Shown one piece after another: positions 1 to 7,891 of a DNA stretch of 28,003 bases. The stretch's first letter is position 1; every line of letters starts with the position of its first letter. The translations under genes were made by a program, and so were the position numbers. The notes beneath the pieces were generated by a model, which was given only the letters and a program-made list of their open reading frames with translations, had not been told where the DNA came from and ran no database searches. Source of the stretch: an uncultured Syntrophobacteraceae bacterium (GTDB lineage: Bacteria > Desulfobacterota > Syntrophobacteria > Syntrophobacterales > Syntrophobacteraceae); contig CALBZH010000346.1 in the NCBI GenBank assembly GCA_937889795.1, positions 1-28,003 of the forward strand. The letters run 5' to 3'.

Positions 1-53
1 GCATACGAGATATCCACTCGTGACTGGAGTTCAGACGTGTGCTCTACCGATCT
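1..53 (+). other. Illumina sequencing adapter (contamination)
   Basis: Bases 1-11 match the end of the P7 flow-cell oligo, 12-19 (ATCCACTC) sit exactly where the 8-base sample index belongs, and 20-53 match the 34-base read-2 primer/adapter with one mismatch at position 46 (A for T). Genomic DNA therefore starts at about base 54. An open reading frame that begins at base 37 inside this stretch is artificial at its N-terminus. Confidence 0.97.
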
Positions 54-96
54 TCCGGAGCCGCTCGTCCAGTCCAATGAGTATGGAGAGATACGA

Positions 97-672
97 ATGA
101 AAGTGGTGGCCATCAACGGAAGTGCTCGAAAAGACGGTAACACGGCAATCTTGCTCGGGTACGTGCTGAAGGAGCTGGAGCAGGAAGGGATCTCAACGGA
201 GCTGATCCAGCTTGCGGGGAGCAAGATCCACGGCTGTCTGGCCTGTGGGCAATGCTGGAAGAACAAAGACGGAAAGTGCGCGGTCGACAATGACGTGCTC
301 AATCGTTGCCTCGGGAAGATGACGGAAGCCGACGGCATCCTTCTCGGCTCCCCCACCTACTTTACGGACGTGAGCACGGAAATGAAAGCGTTGATCGATC
401 GCGCAGGCTTTGTTGCCCGCGGTAACGGTGACCTGTTCAGGCGCAAGGTTGGTGCCGCCGTGGTGGCGGTGCGTCGTGCGGGATCGATACACGTTTTTGA
501 TACGATCAACCATTTCTTTCTGATCAGCCAGATGATCGTTCCCGGCTCCATTTACTGGAACATGGGAATCGGGCTTGAGAAGGGGGACGTGGAAAAGGAC
601 GAGGAAGGGATCAAGACGATGCAGGTTTTGGGGCAGAACATGGCCTGGCTGCTCAAGAAGATCCGGGCGTAG
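97..672 (+). CDS. Iron-sulfur flavoprotein (NADPH-dependent FMN reductase family)
   Basis: A 191-aa flavodoxin-fold protein. Residues 1-16 carry the FMN phosphate loop typical of the family (NGSARKDGNT). Cysteines 47, 50, 53 and 61 form a compact CX2CX2CX7C motif, the [4Fe-4S] ligand pattern known from the archaeal and clostridial iron-sulfur flavoproteins, so the protein probably carries both FMN and a cluster and transfers electrons in the cytoplasm. The GSPTYF motif near residue 85 is the second flavin-contact loop. The start at ATG 97 is chosen because GGAGAG lies at 85-90 and the family begins with this beta strand; an upstream in-frame ATG at 37 lies in adapter sequence and must be ignored. 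Physiological partner unknown. A hairpin separates it from the next gene. Confidence 0.88.
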   Translation: MKVVAINGSARKDGNTAILLGYVLKELEQEGISTELIQLAGSKIHGCLACGQCWKNKDGKCAVDNDVLNRCLGKMTEADGILLGSPTYFTDVSTEMKALIDRAGFVARGNGDLFRRKVGAAVVAVRRAGSIHVFDTINHFFLISQMIVPGSIYWNMGIGLEKGDVEKDEEGIKTMQVLGQNMAWLLKKIRA

Positions 673-704
673 GTGAGTGGGCTTCTCGGCGGGAATCGAA
701 GAGA

Positions 705-729
705 GACCGCTTCCTTTCCGGAAGGGGTC
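705..729 (+). terminator. Hairpin after the flavoprotein gene, possible terminator
   Basis: Bases 705-714 pair with 720-729 (10 positions, one G/G mismatch at 709/725) around the 5-base loop TTTCC. It lies 33 bases after the stop codon at 672 and before the DUF4126 gene. There is no U-run on the plus strand, so intrinsic termination is uncertain; it may be a processing or rho-type site. Confidence 0.35.
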
Positions 730-760
730 GAAACGACAATCCTGAACATTGGCGGGAGTG

Positions 761-1792
761 ATGGACGTCATCGCGAAGCTCGGCATGGTCTTGGGCCTGT
801 CATTCATATCAGGCATCAATCTGTATGCCACCGTTGCGGTGGTGGGCTTCTGCAGCAAGTATCACTTGATCGAGGGACTCCCTCCTGAATTCGGTGTCCT
901 TGGGCATGACGCCGTCATCTTTGTCGCGGTCCTCCTCTATATCCTTGAATTTCTTGTTGATAAGATCCCGGGGATGGACACGCTGTGGGATCTCTTGCAC
1001 ACCCTCATCCGGCCCTTGGGCGGGGCAATGCTGGCGCTGATTCAAGTGGGTGAGGCGTCACCGGCTCTTGAGGTGATCGCCTTCATGGTGGGGGCGAGCA
1101 TGGCTTCCGCGGCCCACGTGTCGAAAGCGGGAGTTCGTCTGATCATCAACACGAGCCCGGAGCCGTTCTCAAACATCCTGGTCAGTCTGGCCGAGGACGT
1201 GGGGGCCTTCGGACTTGCCTACATGAGCCTCGCTCATCCGCGCATCCGCCTGGTCATCACGGTGCTGCTGCTGGGACTCCTCGCTTTTCTCATGCCAATG
1301 ATTCTCCGAACCGTGCGGATGCTGTTTTCGGCCATCTTTTACAAGGTCAAATGCTACCTCTGGAAAGAGACTGCCTGGACCATGGCACGCGCGGTTCCGT
1401 TTCAGCTGGATGCCTATTTTGAGCAGCAACGGGAGTCGGGAGAAAAGCTTTTATGGACCGGGCCGGCTTTTGCCGTGCGGCTGCCGGGAGCCCGCCGGTC
1501 GACAGCGCTGCAGGTGATGATCACCACCAAAGCCATCCTCGTCCTTCACCGCCACTGGTTTCGCAGGCAATCCCTGAGGCTCCCCCTCGAGGATCTCGAA
1601 TCGCACAAAACCTATCCAGGAATGCTTCTCAATAAGTGGCTCTTGCGTACGGTGCGCGGAGACTGGATTTTCCAGATCTACCAACCCCTCGCCAAGACGC
1701 TTCCGCAGGACTTGAAAGGAGAAGTCGACACTCGTGACAGAGCTCTCTTCACGGCCGCTGAGGACGGGTTCACCCAAGCGCCGGGCGTCTGA
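761..1792 (+). CDS. DUF4126 membrane protein with PH-like C-terminal region
   Basis: A 343-aa inner-membrane protein. The first ~185 residues match the DUF4126 pattern as I know it: a GINLYATV segment, then LPPEFGVLGH, then the VDKIPGMDTLWDLLHTLIRP signature and several hydrophobic helices up to a strong one around LVITVLLLGLLAFLMPMIL. The rest is soluble: from about residue 230 it shows a beta-rich pattern (LLWTGPAF, ITTKAILVLHRHWF, LRLPLEDLESH, GDWIFQIY) like bacterial PH (bPH-type) domains. ATG 761 is taken as start; in-frame GTG 758 and TTG 749 are alternatives and no well-spaced ribosome binding site decides. The 3' end overlaps the first GTPase gene by 59 bases, so the two are probably co-translated. 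Function unknown; the context suggests a membrane partner of the GTPases. Confidence 0.8.
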   Translation: MDVIAKLGMVLGLSFISGINLYATVAVVGFCSKYHLIEGLPPEFGVLGHDAVIFVAVLLYILEFLVDKIPGMDTLWDLLHTLIRPLGGAMLALIQVGEASPALEVIAFMVGASMASAAHVSKAGVRLIINTSPEPFSNILVSLAEDVGAFGLAYMSLAHPRIRLVITVLLLGLLAFLMPMILRTVRMLFSAIFYKVKCYLWKETAWTMARAVPFQLDAYFEQQRESGEKLLWTGPAFAVRLPGARRSTALQVMITTKAILVLHRHWFRRQSLRLPLEDLESHKTYPGMLLNKWLLRTVRGDWIFQIYQPLAKTLPQDLKGEVDTRDRALFTAAEDGFTQAPGV

Positions 1793-3476
1793 GAGGTTTT
1801 GGGACGACATACGCTGTCCCGGGTTGTCACCGGCGCTCGATGAGATTGTCCGGTTGAGTGCCGTCCTGCCAAAGAAATGGGCGGTTCGAGCCTACAAGCG
1901 GGCTCGAGACCGTGCTTGGGTGCTCTTTGTGGGAGGAACGGGTACCGGGAAGTCGACGCTGTTCAACGTTTTGTGCGGCAGCGCCTTGAGTGACACAGGG
2001 GTGGAGCGTCCCAAGACCCAGGGGCCGATCGCTTTCGTCCATCGAGACTGTGCTCTTGGGGAGGGATTTCCGTTCCCCGAAGTCCAACTTCGCCAAGCGA
2101 GCCCCGAAGCAACCGATCGGCTTCCGTTACAGGGGAATCCCGGACAGTTGTTCTGTGTGCACCATACGGAAGACCGGCTTGTGAAGATCGTGCTGGTCGA
2201 TACCCCTGACGTGGACAGCCTCGAAATCCGAAACCGTTTGATCGTGGAGGACCTTTACCTGCTGGCTGATTTGGTCGTGTTTGTCACCAGCGAGGAAAAG
2301 TATGCGGACGACATACCGTTTCAATTTCTGAAACGAATCCTGGCGGAAGACAAGCGGTGCACGGTGGTCGTGAACAAGTCCGGTGCGCTGCTTCAAAACG
2401 AGGATGTGCACGCATCGTTTGCTCAGCAAGGGGTGACGCTCCCCGCGCATCGCTTTTGGATCCTTCCCTTCGCTGTGGGGAAGCCCCAGGATTGTCTGCC
2501 GGGGGATCCATCATTCCGGGCGATGCTTGCCCAGCTCCTCGAGGATCTGGATCCGTCGGGTGTCCAGGATCTGCTGCGGCACGAGCTGTCGCGCGCCCAT
2601 CGCGAGCTGGCGACGGAGACACTCCGTTTGGTGGAGCTCCTGGGAGTCGAGGAGGCTGCGGGCAAACAGTGGCTGGAGCATCTGGACGTCTTCTTCAGGT
2701 CCTCGTGTCGCACGCTTTTGGACCAGCAGGAACGGCACCTCACCGAGGAGCATCGCGAAGCCATCCAGAGGGAGATTCGGAAGCTTTACAGCCGTTACGA
2801 CCTGCTTGGCGGTCCGAGACGCGCCCTGGCGCAGCTGGTTCGGGCTCCGCTTCGTGCCTTGGGCCTCGTGGGCGATTCGAAGAGCGAATCGCACCGGGAG
2901 TCGCTTCTGCGCATCCGAGAGAGAATCGACCTTGGTCCTATACAAGCCACGGTGGATGGCTTCAATCGGTTCGTGCTGGAGAAGCTTTCCCCCCGGACGG
3001 AGATGGCGCCGCTTTATCAAAGGCTTCGCGATCCGGCACTGGCCCTCACACAGGATGCCGTGAAGGAGATCGTCTGGGAAGAGCAGGAGCGGCTGGCGGG
3101 GTGGCTTGAAGCGACGTTCGACGAGCTTGCCCGCGGGATTCCCAAAAGCAAGGAATGGGGGATCTATTCCACGTCGATTTTGTGGGGGGGCCTGATTCTG
3201 GCCCTTGAGACCGCCATTGGTGGCGGCATCACGATCCTGGAGGCAGTCCTGGATTCCGCCATTGCGCCGTTCGTGACGCGGGGCGCGGTCGAGCTTTTTG
3301 TTTACCATGAGCTCCAGCGCATTGGCAAAGAGCTTGGCGAGCGCTACCGTGCGGGATTGCTTGCCGTGCTGCAGAAGCAACGGGACCGTTACGCGGATTG
3401 TCTGGAATCGCTCTTGACTCCGGAATCCGTTCTAACGCAATTGCGATCGATGGGCCGGGATGCACCCGCGCAGTGA
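1734..3476 (+). CDS. Dynamin-like GTPase A of a tandem pair
   Basis: A 580-aa P-loop GTPase. G1/Walker A is GGTGTGKST with K73 and S74; G3 is DTPD at 156-159; the G4 position is NKSG at 214-217, which lacks the Asp of canonical NKxD that confers guanine specificity. EKYAD at 188-192 recurs at the same place in the next gene. The remaining ~350 residues are mostly charged helices with heptad-like character, and a hydrophobic patch (about 480-515, WGGLILALETAIGGGITILE) could insert in the membrane. Length, N-terminal G domain, helical stalk and hydrophobic tip fit bacterial dynamin-like proteins, but a close family name is not certain. GTG start at 1734 is preceded by AAAGGAG at 1715-1721 and lies inside the preceding gene. 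Part of an apparent four-gene operon. Confidence 0.82.
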   Translation: MTELSSRPLRTGSPKRRASERFWDDIRCPGLSPALDEIVRLSAVLPKKWAVRAYKRARDRAWVLFVGGTGTGKSTLFNVLCGSALSDTGVERPKTQGPIAFVHRDCALGEGFPFPEVQLRQASPEATDRLPLQGNPGQLFCVHHTEDRLVKIVLVDTPDVDSLEIRNRLIVEDLYLLADLVVFVTSEEKYADDIPFQFLKRILAEDKRCTVVVNKSGALLQNEDVHASFAQQGVTLPAHRFWILPFAVGKPQDCLPGDPSFRAMLAQLLEDLDPSGVQDLLRHELSRAHRELATETLRLVELLGVEEAAGKQWLEHLDVFFRSSCRTLLDQQERHLTEEHREAIQREIRKLYSRYDLLGGPRRALAQLVRAPLRALGLVGDSKSESHRESLLRIRERIDLGPIQATVDGFNRFVLEKLSPRTEMAPLYQRLRDPALALTQDAVKEIVWEEQERLAGWLEATFDELARGIPKSKEWGIYSTSILWGGLILALETAIGGGITILEAVLDSAIAPFVTRGAVELFVYHELQRIGKELGERYRAGLLAVLQKQRDRYADCLESLLTPESVLTQLRSMGRDAPAQ

Positions 3477-3524
3477 GATGCTGCGGTGGTACGTGCCTTC
3501 CGAGCCGACATGCATTAGGTGACA

Positions 3525-5261
3525 ATGAGCAGACACATCCAGGAGCTGCGAGCTGAGCTCAAGCAAATTCGACGCGTGCTGGAGGAAGGCACGCTTCTGG
3601 CGCATGATCCGGAGCTCAACCGCGCGCTCGCCCTAGGTGTTGATGAAATCATCGAGAAGGCTGAGAGTGAGGTGTCAGGAAACCTGCTGGTGGGGCTCGT
3701 TGGCGGGACCGGCGTGGGGAAATCCAGCCTGACGAATGCGTTAGCGGGGCACCCGGTTGCCTCGTCCAGCCACAGACGCCCGCATACGGAACGGGTCCTC
3801 CTGTATCGACACGTGTCAAGCGTGCTGCCATCGGTTATCGCGGACCGCGTCGATCTGCTTCACGAGATTACCCATGATGCGGAGGCTATCGCGCAAATTG
3901 TCCTGTGTGATCTCCCCGATTTCGACAGCATCGTCCCGTCGCATCGCCGCCATGTACTCGATTTCATGGGCAGCCTAGATGTCCTTGTCTGGGTGGTGAC
4001 ACCGGAAAAATACGCCGACGGCAGCTTATACGCATTGCTTCAGGAGGTACCCAAATCGCAGGGAAACTTCGTTTTCGTGCTGAACAAGGCCGACCTGCTC
4101 TTCGAATCCGTTCCGCCGAGCGAAGGCTACGATCGGTTGGCGCGGGTGAGCGGTGTGTTCGCGCAGCACCTGACAAGCCATGGAATCGACTCTCCGGTGA
4201 TCTATTGCGTTTCTGCGGAGCAAATGCTGGAAGAGAAGACTGCTGCGCAGTGGAATCAGTTCCCCTTATTTCGAGACTTCCTGTTTCAGCGTCGGGAGGT
4301 TAAAGAGATTGCCGCCATCAAGTCCGCCAACCTGGATGTCGAGAAGCGTTCCCTGCTTCGACAGCTGGATGCTGAGATTCTGCGTATCAGGAGTCTGGTG
4401 GATGTTCTGGATCGTTTCGTGCGAGAGGTCGAGCGGGACCGAGCCGATTGGGTGCAAGTGGGGCAGCGTGCGATCCGGAGCTGGGTCTTCGGGCTCCCCC
4501 TGGAGCAGCTGGCCAGCCAGCGGAGTGATCCCGGGCAGACCTTGGCGGGGCCCGCCCTGTTGATGGCAATGTTGGCCCGTCGTTTTGGGGGCTCAAGCGG
4601 AGAGGGGTATCCCGTGAAGGTGGAAGTGGCTGGCTGCCCTGAGCCGATCGCTCCGCTGGCCGGACTCCGCCGCGAGCTGGATCGGTTCGCGGATCGCCTG
4701 ACACAACGCTTGCTGCAGGCTAAGCTGCCGCAGACGCTGATCGATGAGATTTGGCGTGATATCGGCATTGAGGATCGATGGGCGCGACTGGCGCGAGGCT
4801 TGGAGGAAACGACGGATGCGCTTGTTTTGGCGATGCTCGTTAAGCGGCGACGTGGATTTCGGTTCCTCCAGCGCATCGTTCATGGCAGTCTATATGGTCT
4901 GTTCGTGGCTTCTCTCGCTCGAGGCGAGCTGCTCAGCGCGGTGGTGCAGAGACCGAGCGTGTCCAATCTTCTGACGTTGTGTGTCGATCTGCTCTTGGGG
5001 CTTTTTCGGGCCACGGGCGTTGCGGCCTTAGGAAGCTTGGTCATGCTTCAGCTTTTTCTCGGGTGGCGATTTTTTCTTCGTCATAAGAAATGGTTGCAGC
5101 ACCGTACGCAACGGTTTATAGAGACTCTCGAACAAGCTCTGGTCAGGGTTTGGGAAAGCGAAATGGATGAGCTTTTGACCGCGTGCCGAAGGGTTGCTGC
5201 CGGCAGAGGAGCGACTGTGGAGCAGATCGAAGGGCTGAGGGGAGCAGGGAGAAAAGAATAA
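3525..5261 (+). CDS. Dynamin-like GTPase B of a tandem pair
   Basis: A 578-aa P-loop GTPase paralogous to the preceding one. G1 is GGTGVGKSS with K66 and S67, G3 is DLPD at 129-132, and G4 is a canonical NKAD at 187-190. The G3-to-G4 distance is 58 residues in both proteins, and both have EKYAD between them (161-165 here). A helical region follows, then two hydrophobic segments near residues 465-520 (LLTLCVDLLLGLFRATG, ALGSLVMLQLFLGW) that probably make a membrane hairpin. ATG 3525 has AGGTGA at 3517-3522; GTG 3519 overlaps that site and is less likely. The gap to GTPase A is 48 bases. Paired bacterial dynamins (for example the Leo and Campylobacter pairs) often act as hetero-oligomers; that this pair does so is inference. 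Confidence 0.84.
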   Translation: MSRHIQELRAELKQIRRVLEEGTLLAHDPELNRALALGVDEIIEKAESEVSGNLLVGLVGGTGVGKSSLTNALAGHPVASSSHRRPHTERVLLYRHVSSVLPSVIADRVDLLHEITHDAEAIAQIVLCDLPDFDSIVPSHRRHVLDFMGSLDVLVWVVTPEKYADGSLYALLQEVPKSQGNFVFVLNKADLLFESVPPSEGYDRLARVSGVFAQHLTSHGIDSPVIYCVSAEQMLEEKTAAQWNQFPLFRDFLFQRREVKEIAAIKSANLDVEKRSLLRQLDAEILRIRSLVDVLDRFVREVERDRADWVQVGQRAIRSWVFGLPLEQLASQRSDPGQTLAGPALLMAMLARRFGGSSGEGYPVKVEVAGCPEPIAPLAGLRRELDRFADRLTQRLLQAKLPQTLIDEIWRDIGIEDRWARLARGLEETTDALVLAMLVKRRRGFRFLQRIVHGSLYGLFVASLARGELLSAVVQRPSVSNLLTLCVDLLLGLFRATGVAALGSLVMLQLFLGWRFFLRHKKWLQHRTQRFIETLEQALVRVWESEMDELLTACRRVAAGRGATVEQIEGLRGAGRKE

Positions 5262-5264
5262 GCG

Positions 5265-5474
5265 ATGCCGATCAAGATTCTGATGGTCATAGCGGTGCTG
5301 GCAATTCCACTGGTGCCAACATTTTGGGCGATCCTAGACATCCCCAAGCGTTCGTTCCCAACACCGAAAAAGAAGGTCATATGGTTCTTCACCGTATCAA
5401 CCCTGCCGTGCATCGGTGCCATCCTCTATATTCTGATCGGACGGCGGCAGACCTTGCCGCTGCAGAGTCCGTGA
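5265..5474 (+). CDS. PLDc_N-type small membrane protein
   Basis: A 69-aa peptide with two hydrophobic helices (about 4-24 and 38-58) separated by a short polar stretch. The pattern FWAILDIPKR followed by KKVIWFFTV, LPCIGAILYILIGR is that of the PLDc_N family (the membrane anchor that precedes cardiolipin-synthase catalytic domains), here as a stand-alone protein. It starts 3 bases after the stop of GTPase B, so it is translated from the same message; a weak AGGGAG lies at 5246-5251. Anchor or assembly factor for the GTPases is the natural guess but unproven. Confidence 0.75.
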   Translation: MPIKILMVIAVLAIPLVPTFWAILDIPKRSFPTPKKKVIWFFTVSTLPCIGAILYILIGRRQTLPLQSP

Positions 5475-5497
5475 GCGTGACGTGAACTGTTCGCAAT

Positions 5498-5527
5498 ACA
5501 GCCCCAGTGAAATGAGCTTCGGGCTGT
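5498..5527 (+). terminator. Hairpin between GTPase cluster and ppiD
   Basis: ACAGCCC at 5498-5504 pairs perfectly with GGGCTGT at 5521-5527 (7 bp, 16-base loop) and is followed by TTTA. It sits 24 bases after the PLDc_N gene. The stem is short for a strong intrinsic terminator and the loop is long; partial termination is possible. Confidence 0.35.
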
Positions 5528-5570
5528 TTAGGCGTGGCTGACAACGTGCCGGAAGGAGGCTTCTGCTCCC

Positions 5571-7472
5571 ATGCTGGGTCTTTTTAGAAAACACGCGACA
5601 TCATGGCTGATCAAAGTGGCATTTTTCCTCATCGTGATCGTGTTCGTCTTCTGGGGCGGATACTCGTACAAGATGAAGGAGGAAAATAAGGTTGCCGTTG
5701 TGGATGATTCCTACATCAGTGTCGGGGAGTACGACCGTGCTTACTCGAACCTGCTGGAGATGTATCGACGGCAGTTGGGGGGTGCGTTCTCCGATGAAAT
5801 GATGAAGAGCCTGAACCTCAAGAAGCAGGCCCTGGATATGTTGGTGGAGCGATACGTCCTGCGCAGGGCTGCCCAGCAACTGGGGTTTGTGGCATCGGAC
5901 CAGGAGATCCAGCAGCGGATCCTAGAATTTCCAGTTTTCATCCAGGATGGCAAATTCGACCAAAGACGGTATACGGCGCTGCTGCAGCAGAACCGGCTGA
6001 CTCCGGAAATGTTCGAGCACCAGATCGCGGACGAGATCAGTGTTCAGAAGGTCGAATCGTTCGTAAAGCGCAGGGCTTCTGTGACGGATGATGAGATTCG
6101 CGGTGATTTCGACTCCACCTTCGGACGGGTCAAGCTCGCGTACGCGCTCTTCGATCCAAAATCCTACGAGTCGCAGGTGAAGGTCGATGCAGACAGACTC
6201 ATGGCCTATTATCAAAATCACCAGGACGACTACAAGGAGCCCGAGAAGCGTAAGCTGGCGTATGTGCTGCTGAAGTTTGCGGATTTCGGGAAGAGCGTTG
6301 CCGTGACGGATGAACAAGTTCGGCGCGATTATGAAGACAACCTGGCGAAGTACCATCAGGAAGCCGAAGTCAAGGCGCGCCACATTCTGTTCGAGGTGAA
6401 AGAGGATGCACCCGAAGCGGAAGTGGGCAAGGTGAAGGCCGAAGCGGAGAAGGTCCTGGCCGAGGCCCGCAAAGGGGCCGATTTCGGGCAGCTTGCCACC
6501 AAGTATTCGAAAGACAGTGGCTCCGCCAAACAGGGAGGGGAATTGGGCTGGTTTGGCAAGGAGAAAATGGTTCCTCCGTTTTCCGAGGCGGCCTTTGCGC
6601 TGAAGCCGGGTGAGATTAGCGACTTGGTGCGCACCCAGTTCGGCTTCCATATCATCAAGGTGGAAGATGTCCGACCCGAGAAGACCAAGTCGTTGGAGGA
6701 AGTGAAGTCCGAAATCGTTGCTGCGATTCAAGACGAGAAGGGGCGTGAGAGTGCGTTGGACAAAGCTCGCGCTTTGGGTGACATGGCCTTCGCCCACAAA
6801 GACCTCGATAGAGCCGCAAAGGCTTTCGATCTCACGGTCACCGTTCCCGAGGGAGCCGGATTTGCTCAGACGGACAAGCTCCCTGGTCTCGAAGCCGCTC
6901 CCCCGACCGTAATGGGTAAGCTCTTCACGCTGCAGGATAAGGACGTGAGCGATGTGATGGATGTGGGCTCCGGCTACGCCGTCTTTCAGGTGCTGGCTAT
7001 TCAGCCGCCAGAGCCCAAGCCCTTTGAAACCGTGAAAGACTCGGTGGAAAAAAGTTACAAGACAGAAGAGGCGCGCGTGTTGGCGCAAGCGAAAGCGACC
7101 GAGCTCTTGGATGCAGCCAAGAAGAGCGGCAGTCTCGAACAGGCCGCCAAGTCAGCCGGGGCCGAGCTGAAGCAGACGGGCGCGTTTTCGAGGCGGCAGC
7201 CGGATAAGGATCTCAAGTTTAGGGGAGATGGCCTCAATGCAGTGCTCCAGCTTCAGCTGGACCACCCTTTCCCCGATTCTCCGGTTCAGGAGCTCAGCAA
7301 TCGCTATGTAGCCGTCCAGCTTCTTTCCAGGGAGCCTCCTGATGCGGACTTCGAGAAGGAGAGCCCCACAATCGCGAAACGGATCCTGCAGCAAAAAGAG
7401 AACAGCTTGTGGCAGGCATGGCTGACTGCCGAGAAGGAAAAGGCGAAAGTAAGAATTATCAAGACCCTCTAG
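5571..7472 (+). CDS. ppiD: PpiD/SurA-type peptidyl-prolyl cis-trans isomerase
   Basis: A 633-aa membrane-anchored periplasmic foldase. Residues ~12-31 form one N-terminal transmembrane helix after a basic start ([11 protein letters not shown]), with the rest in the periplasm. Residues ~35-170 are a SurA-N-like chaperone region ([27 protein letters not shown]). A parvulin domain covers ~266-360, with the hallmark [20 protein letters not shown] and FGFHIIKV motifs. The C-terminal ~270 residues form the second chaperone lobe seen in PpiD. Length agrees with E. coli PpiD (623 aa). AAGGAGG at 5553-5559 precedes ATG 5571. It helps fold outer-membrane and secreted proteins leaving the Sec translocon. 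It is separated by a hairpin from the GTPase cluster and converges with the yajD-like gene. Confidence 0.93.
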   Translation: MLGLFRKHATSWLIKVAFFLIVIVFVFWGGYSYKMKEENKVAVVDDSYISVGEYDRAYSNLLEMYRRQLGGAFSDEMMKSLNLKKQALDMLVERYVLRRAAQQLGFVASDQEIQQRILEFPVFIQDGKFDQRRYTALLQQNRLTPEMFEHQIADEISVQKVESFVKRRASVTDDEIRGDFDSTFGRVKLAYALFDPKSYESQVKVDADRLMAYYQNHQDDYKEPEKRKLAYVLLKFADFGKSVAVTDEQVRRDYEDNLAKYHQEAEVKARHILFEVKEDAPEAEVGKVKAEAEKVLAEARKGADFGQLATKYSKDSGSAKQGGELGWFGKEKMVPPFSEAAFALKPGEISDLVRTQFGFHIIKVEDVRPEKTKSLEEVKSEIVAAIQDEKGRESALDKARALGDMAFAHKDLDRAAKAFDLTVTVPEGAGFAQTDKLPGLEAAPPTVMGKLFTLQDKDVSDVMDVGSGYAVFQVLAIQPPEPKPFETVKDSVEKSYKTEEARVLAQAKATELLDAAKKSGSLEQAAKSAGAELKQTGAFSRRQPDKDLKFRGDGLNAVLQLQLDHPFPDSPVQELSNRYVAVQLLSREPPDADFEKESPTIAKRILQQKENSLWQAWLTAEKEKAKVRIIKTL

Positions 7473-7511
7473 TCCACTGTTGCGTGTCGAGTCGCGGGTG
7501 GACGTTTCGCC

Positions 7512-7844
7512 TCATTTCTTTGCCTTTAGCAACTGATCGAGTCCGGCAAAGGGCTTGTGAGTGGTCGTTGGAGCACGATCGTCCCCCGGGGTCGGCTCGT
7601 CCGCCCATTCCTCGACCAAGTATCGTGAATGTTCGTTGTCGTGACAGTAAAGACAGAGAAGCTCCCAATTGCTGCCATCGAGGGGGTTGTTCTGGTGGTT
7701 GTGATCCTTGTGGTGGACCGTGAGCTCACGGAGTCTCTTTCCCGAGAACTCGCGTCCGCATCGTGCACAGATCCAGGGGAACAATTTGAGCGCACGCTCT
7801 CGATACGTTTTTTCGAGCTCCGTTGGGGTTCTCCTCTGTGACAT
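7512..7844 (-). CDS. yajD: YajD-like HNH nuclease-domain protein
   Basis: A 110-aa protein matching E. coli YajD along its length: a helix with KTYRERALKLFPW, zinc cysteines C26 and C29 (CARC), the core RELTVHHKDHNHQNN (H44, H45, H48, H50), then GSNWELLCLYCHDNEHS with C64 and C67, and a conserved tail KPFAGLDQLLKAKK. HNH domains bind zinc and usually cut DNA, but the substrate of YajD is unknown. The reading frame is open further upstream to 7943 inside the neighbouring gene; ATG 7844 gives the length of the family, with AGG 8 bases upstream. It is the last gene of the minus-strand run and lies 47 bases after the rlmN-like gene. Confidence 0.88.
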   Translation of the reverse strand: MSQRRTPTELEKTYRERALKLFPWICARCGREFSGKRLRELTVHHKDHNHQNNPLDGSNWELLCLYCHDNEHSRYLVEEWADEPTPGDDRAPTTTHKPFAGLDQLLKAKK

Positions 7845-7891
7845 CGTCCTGCCTTTCTTCTTTTCGTCCATGCCTGCTGCGGGCTTGGCTT

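Noticed and set aside
37..96. N-terminal extension of the first gene from ATG 37
   Set aside because: It starts inside Illumina adapter sequence; the family start is ATG 97 with a ribosome binding site.
2511..3380. Long open frame antisense to GTPase A (289 aa)
   Set aside because: It lies wholly opposite a clear GTPase gene, has no domain likeness, and such frames are common in GC-rich DNA.
5922..7088. Open frame antisense to ppiD (388 aa)
   Set aside because: It is opposite a well-supported PpiD gene, without a ribosome binding site or family likeness.
7472..7503. Bidirectional terminator between ppiD and the yajD-like gene
   Set aside because: Only a 6-bp inverted repeat (GTCCAC/GTGGAC) with a 20-base loop and no U-tract.
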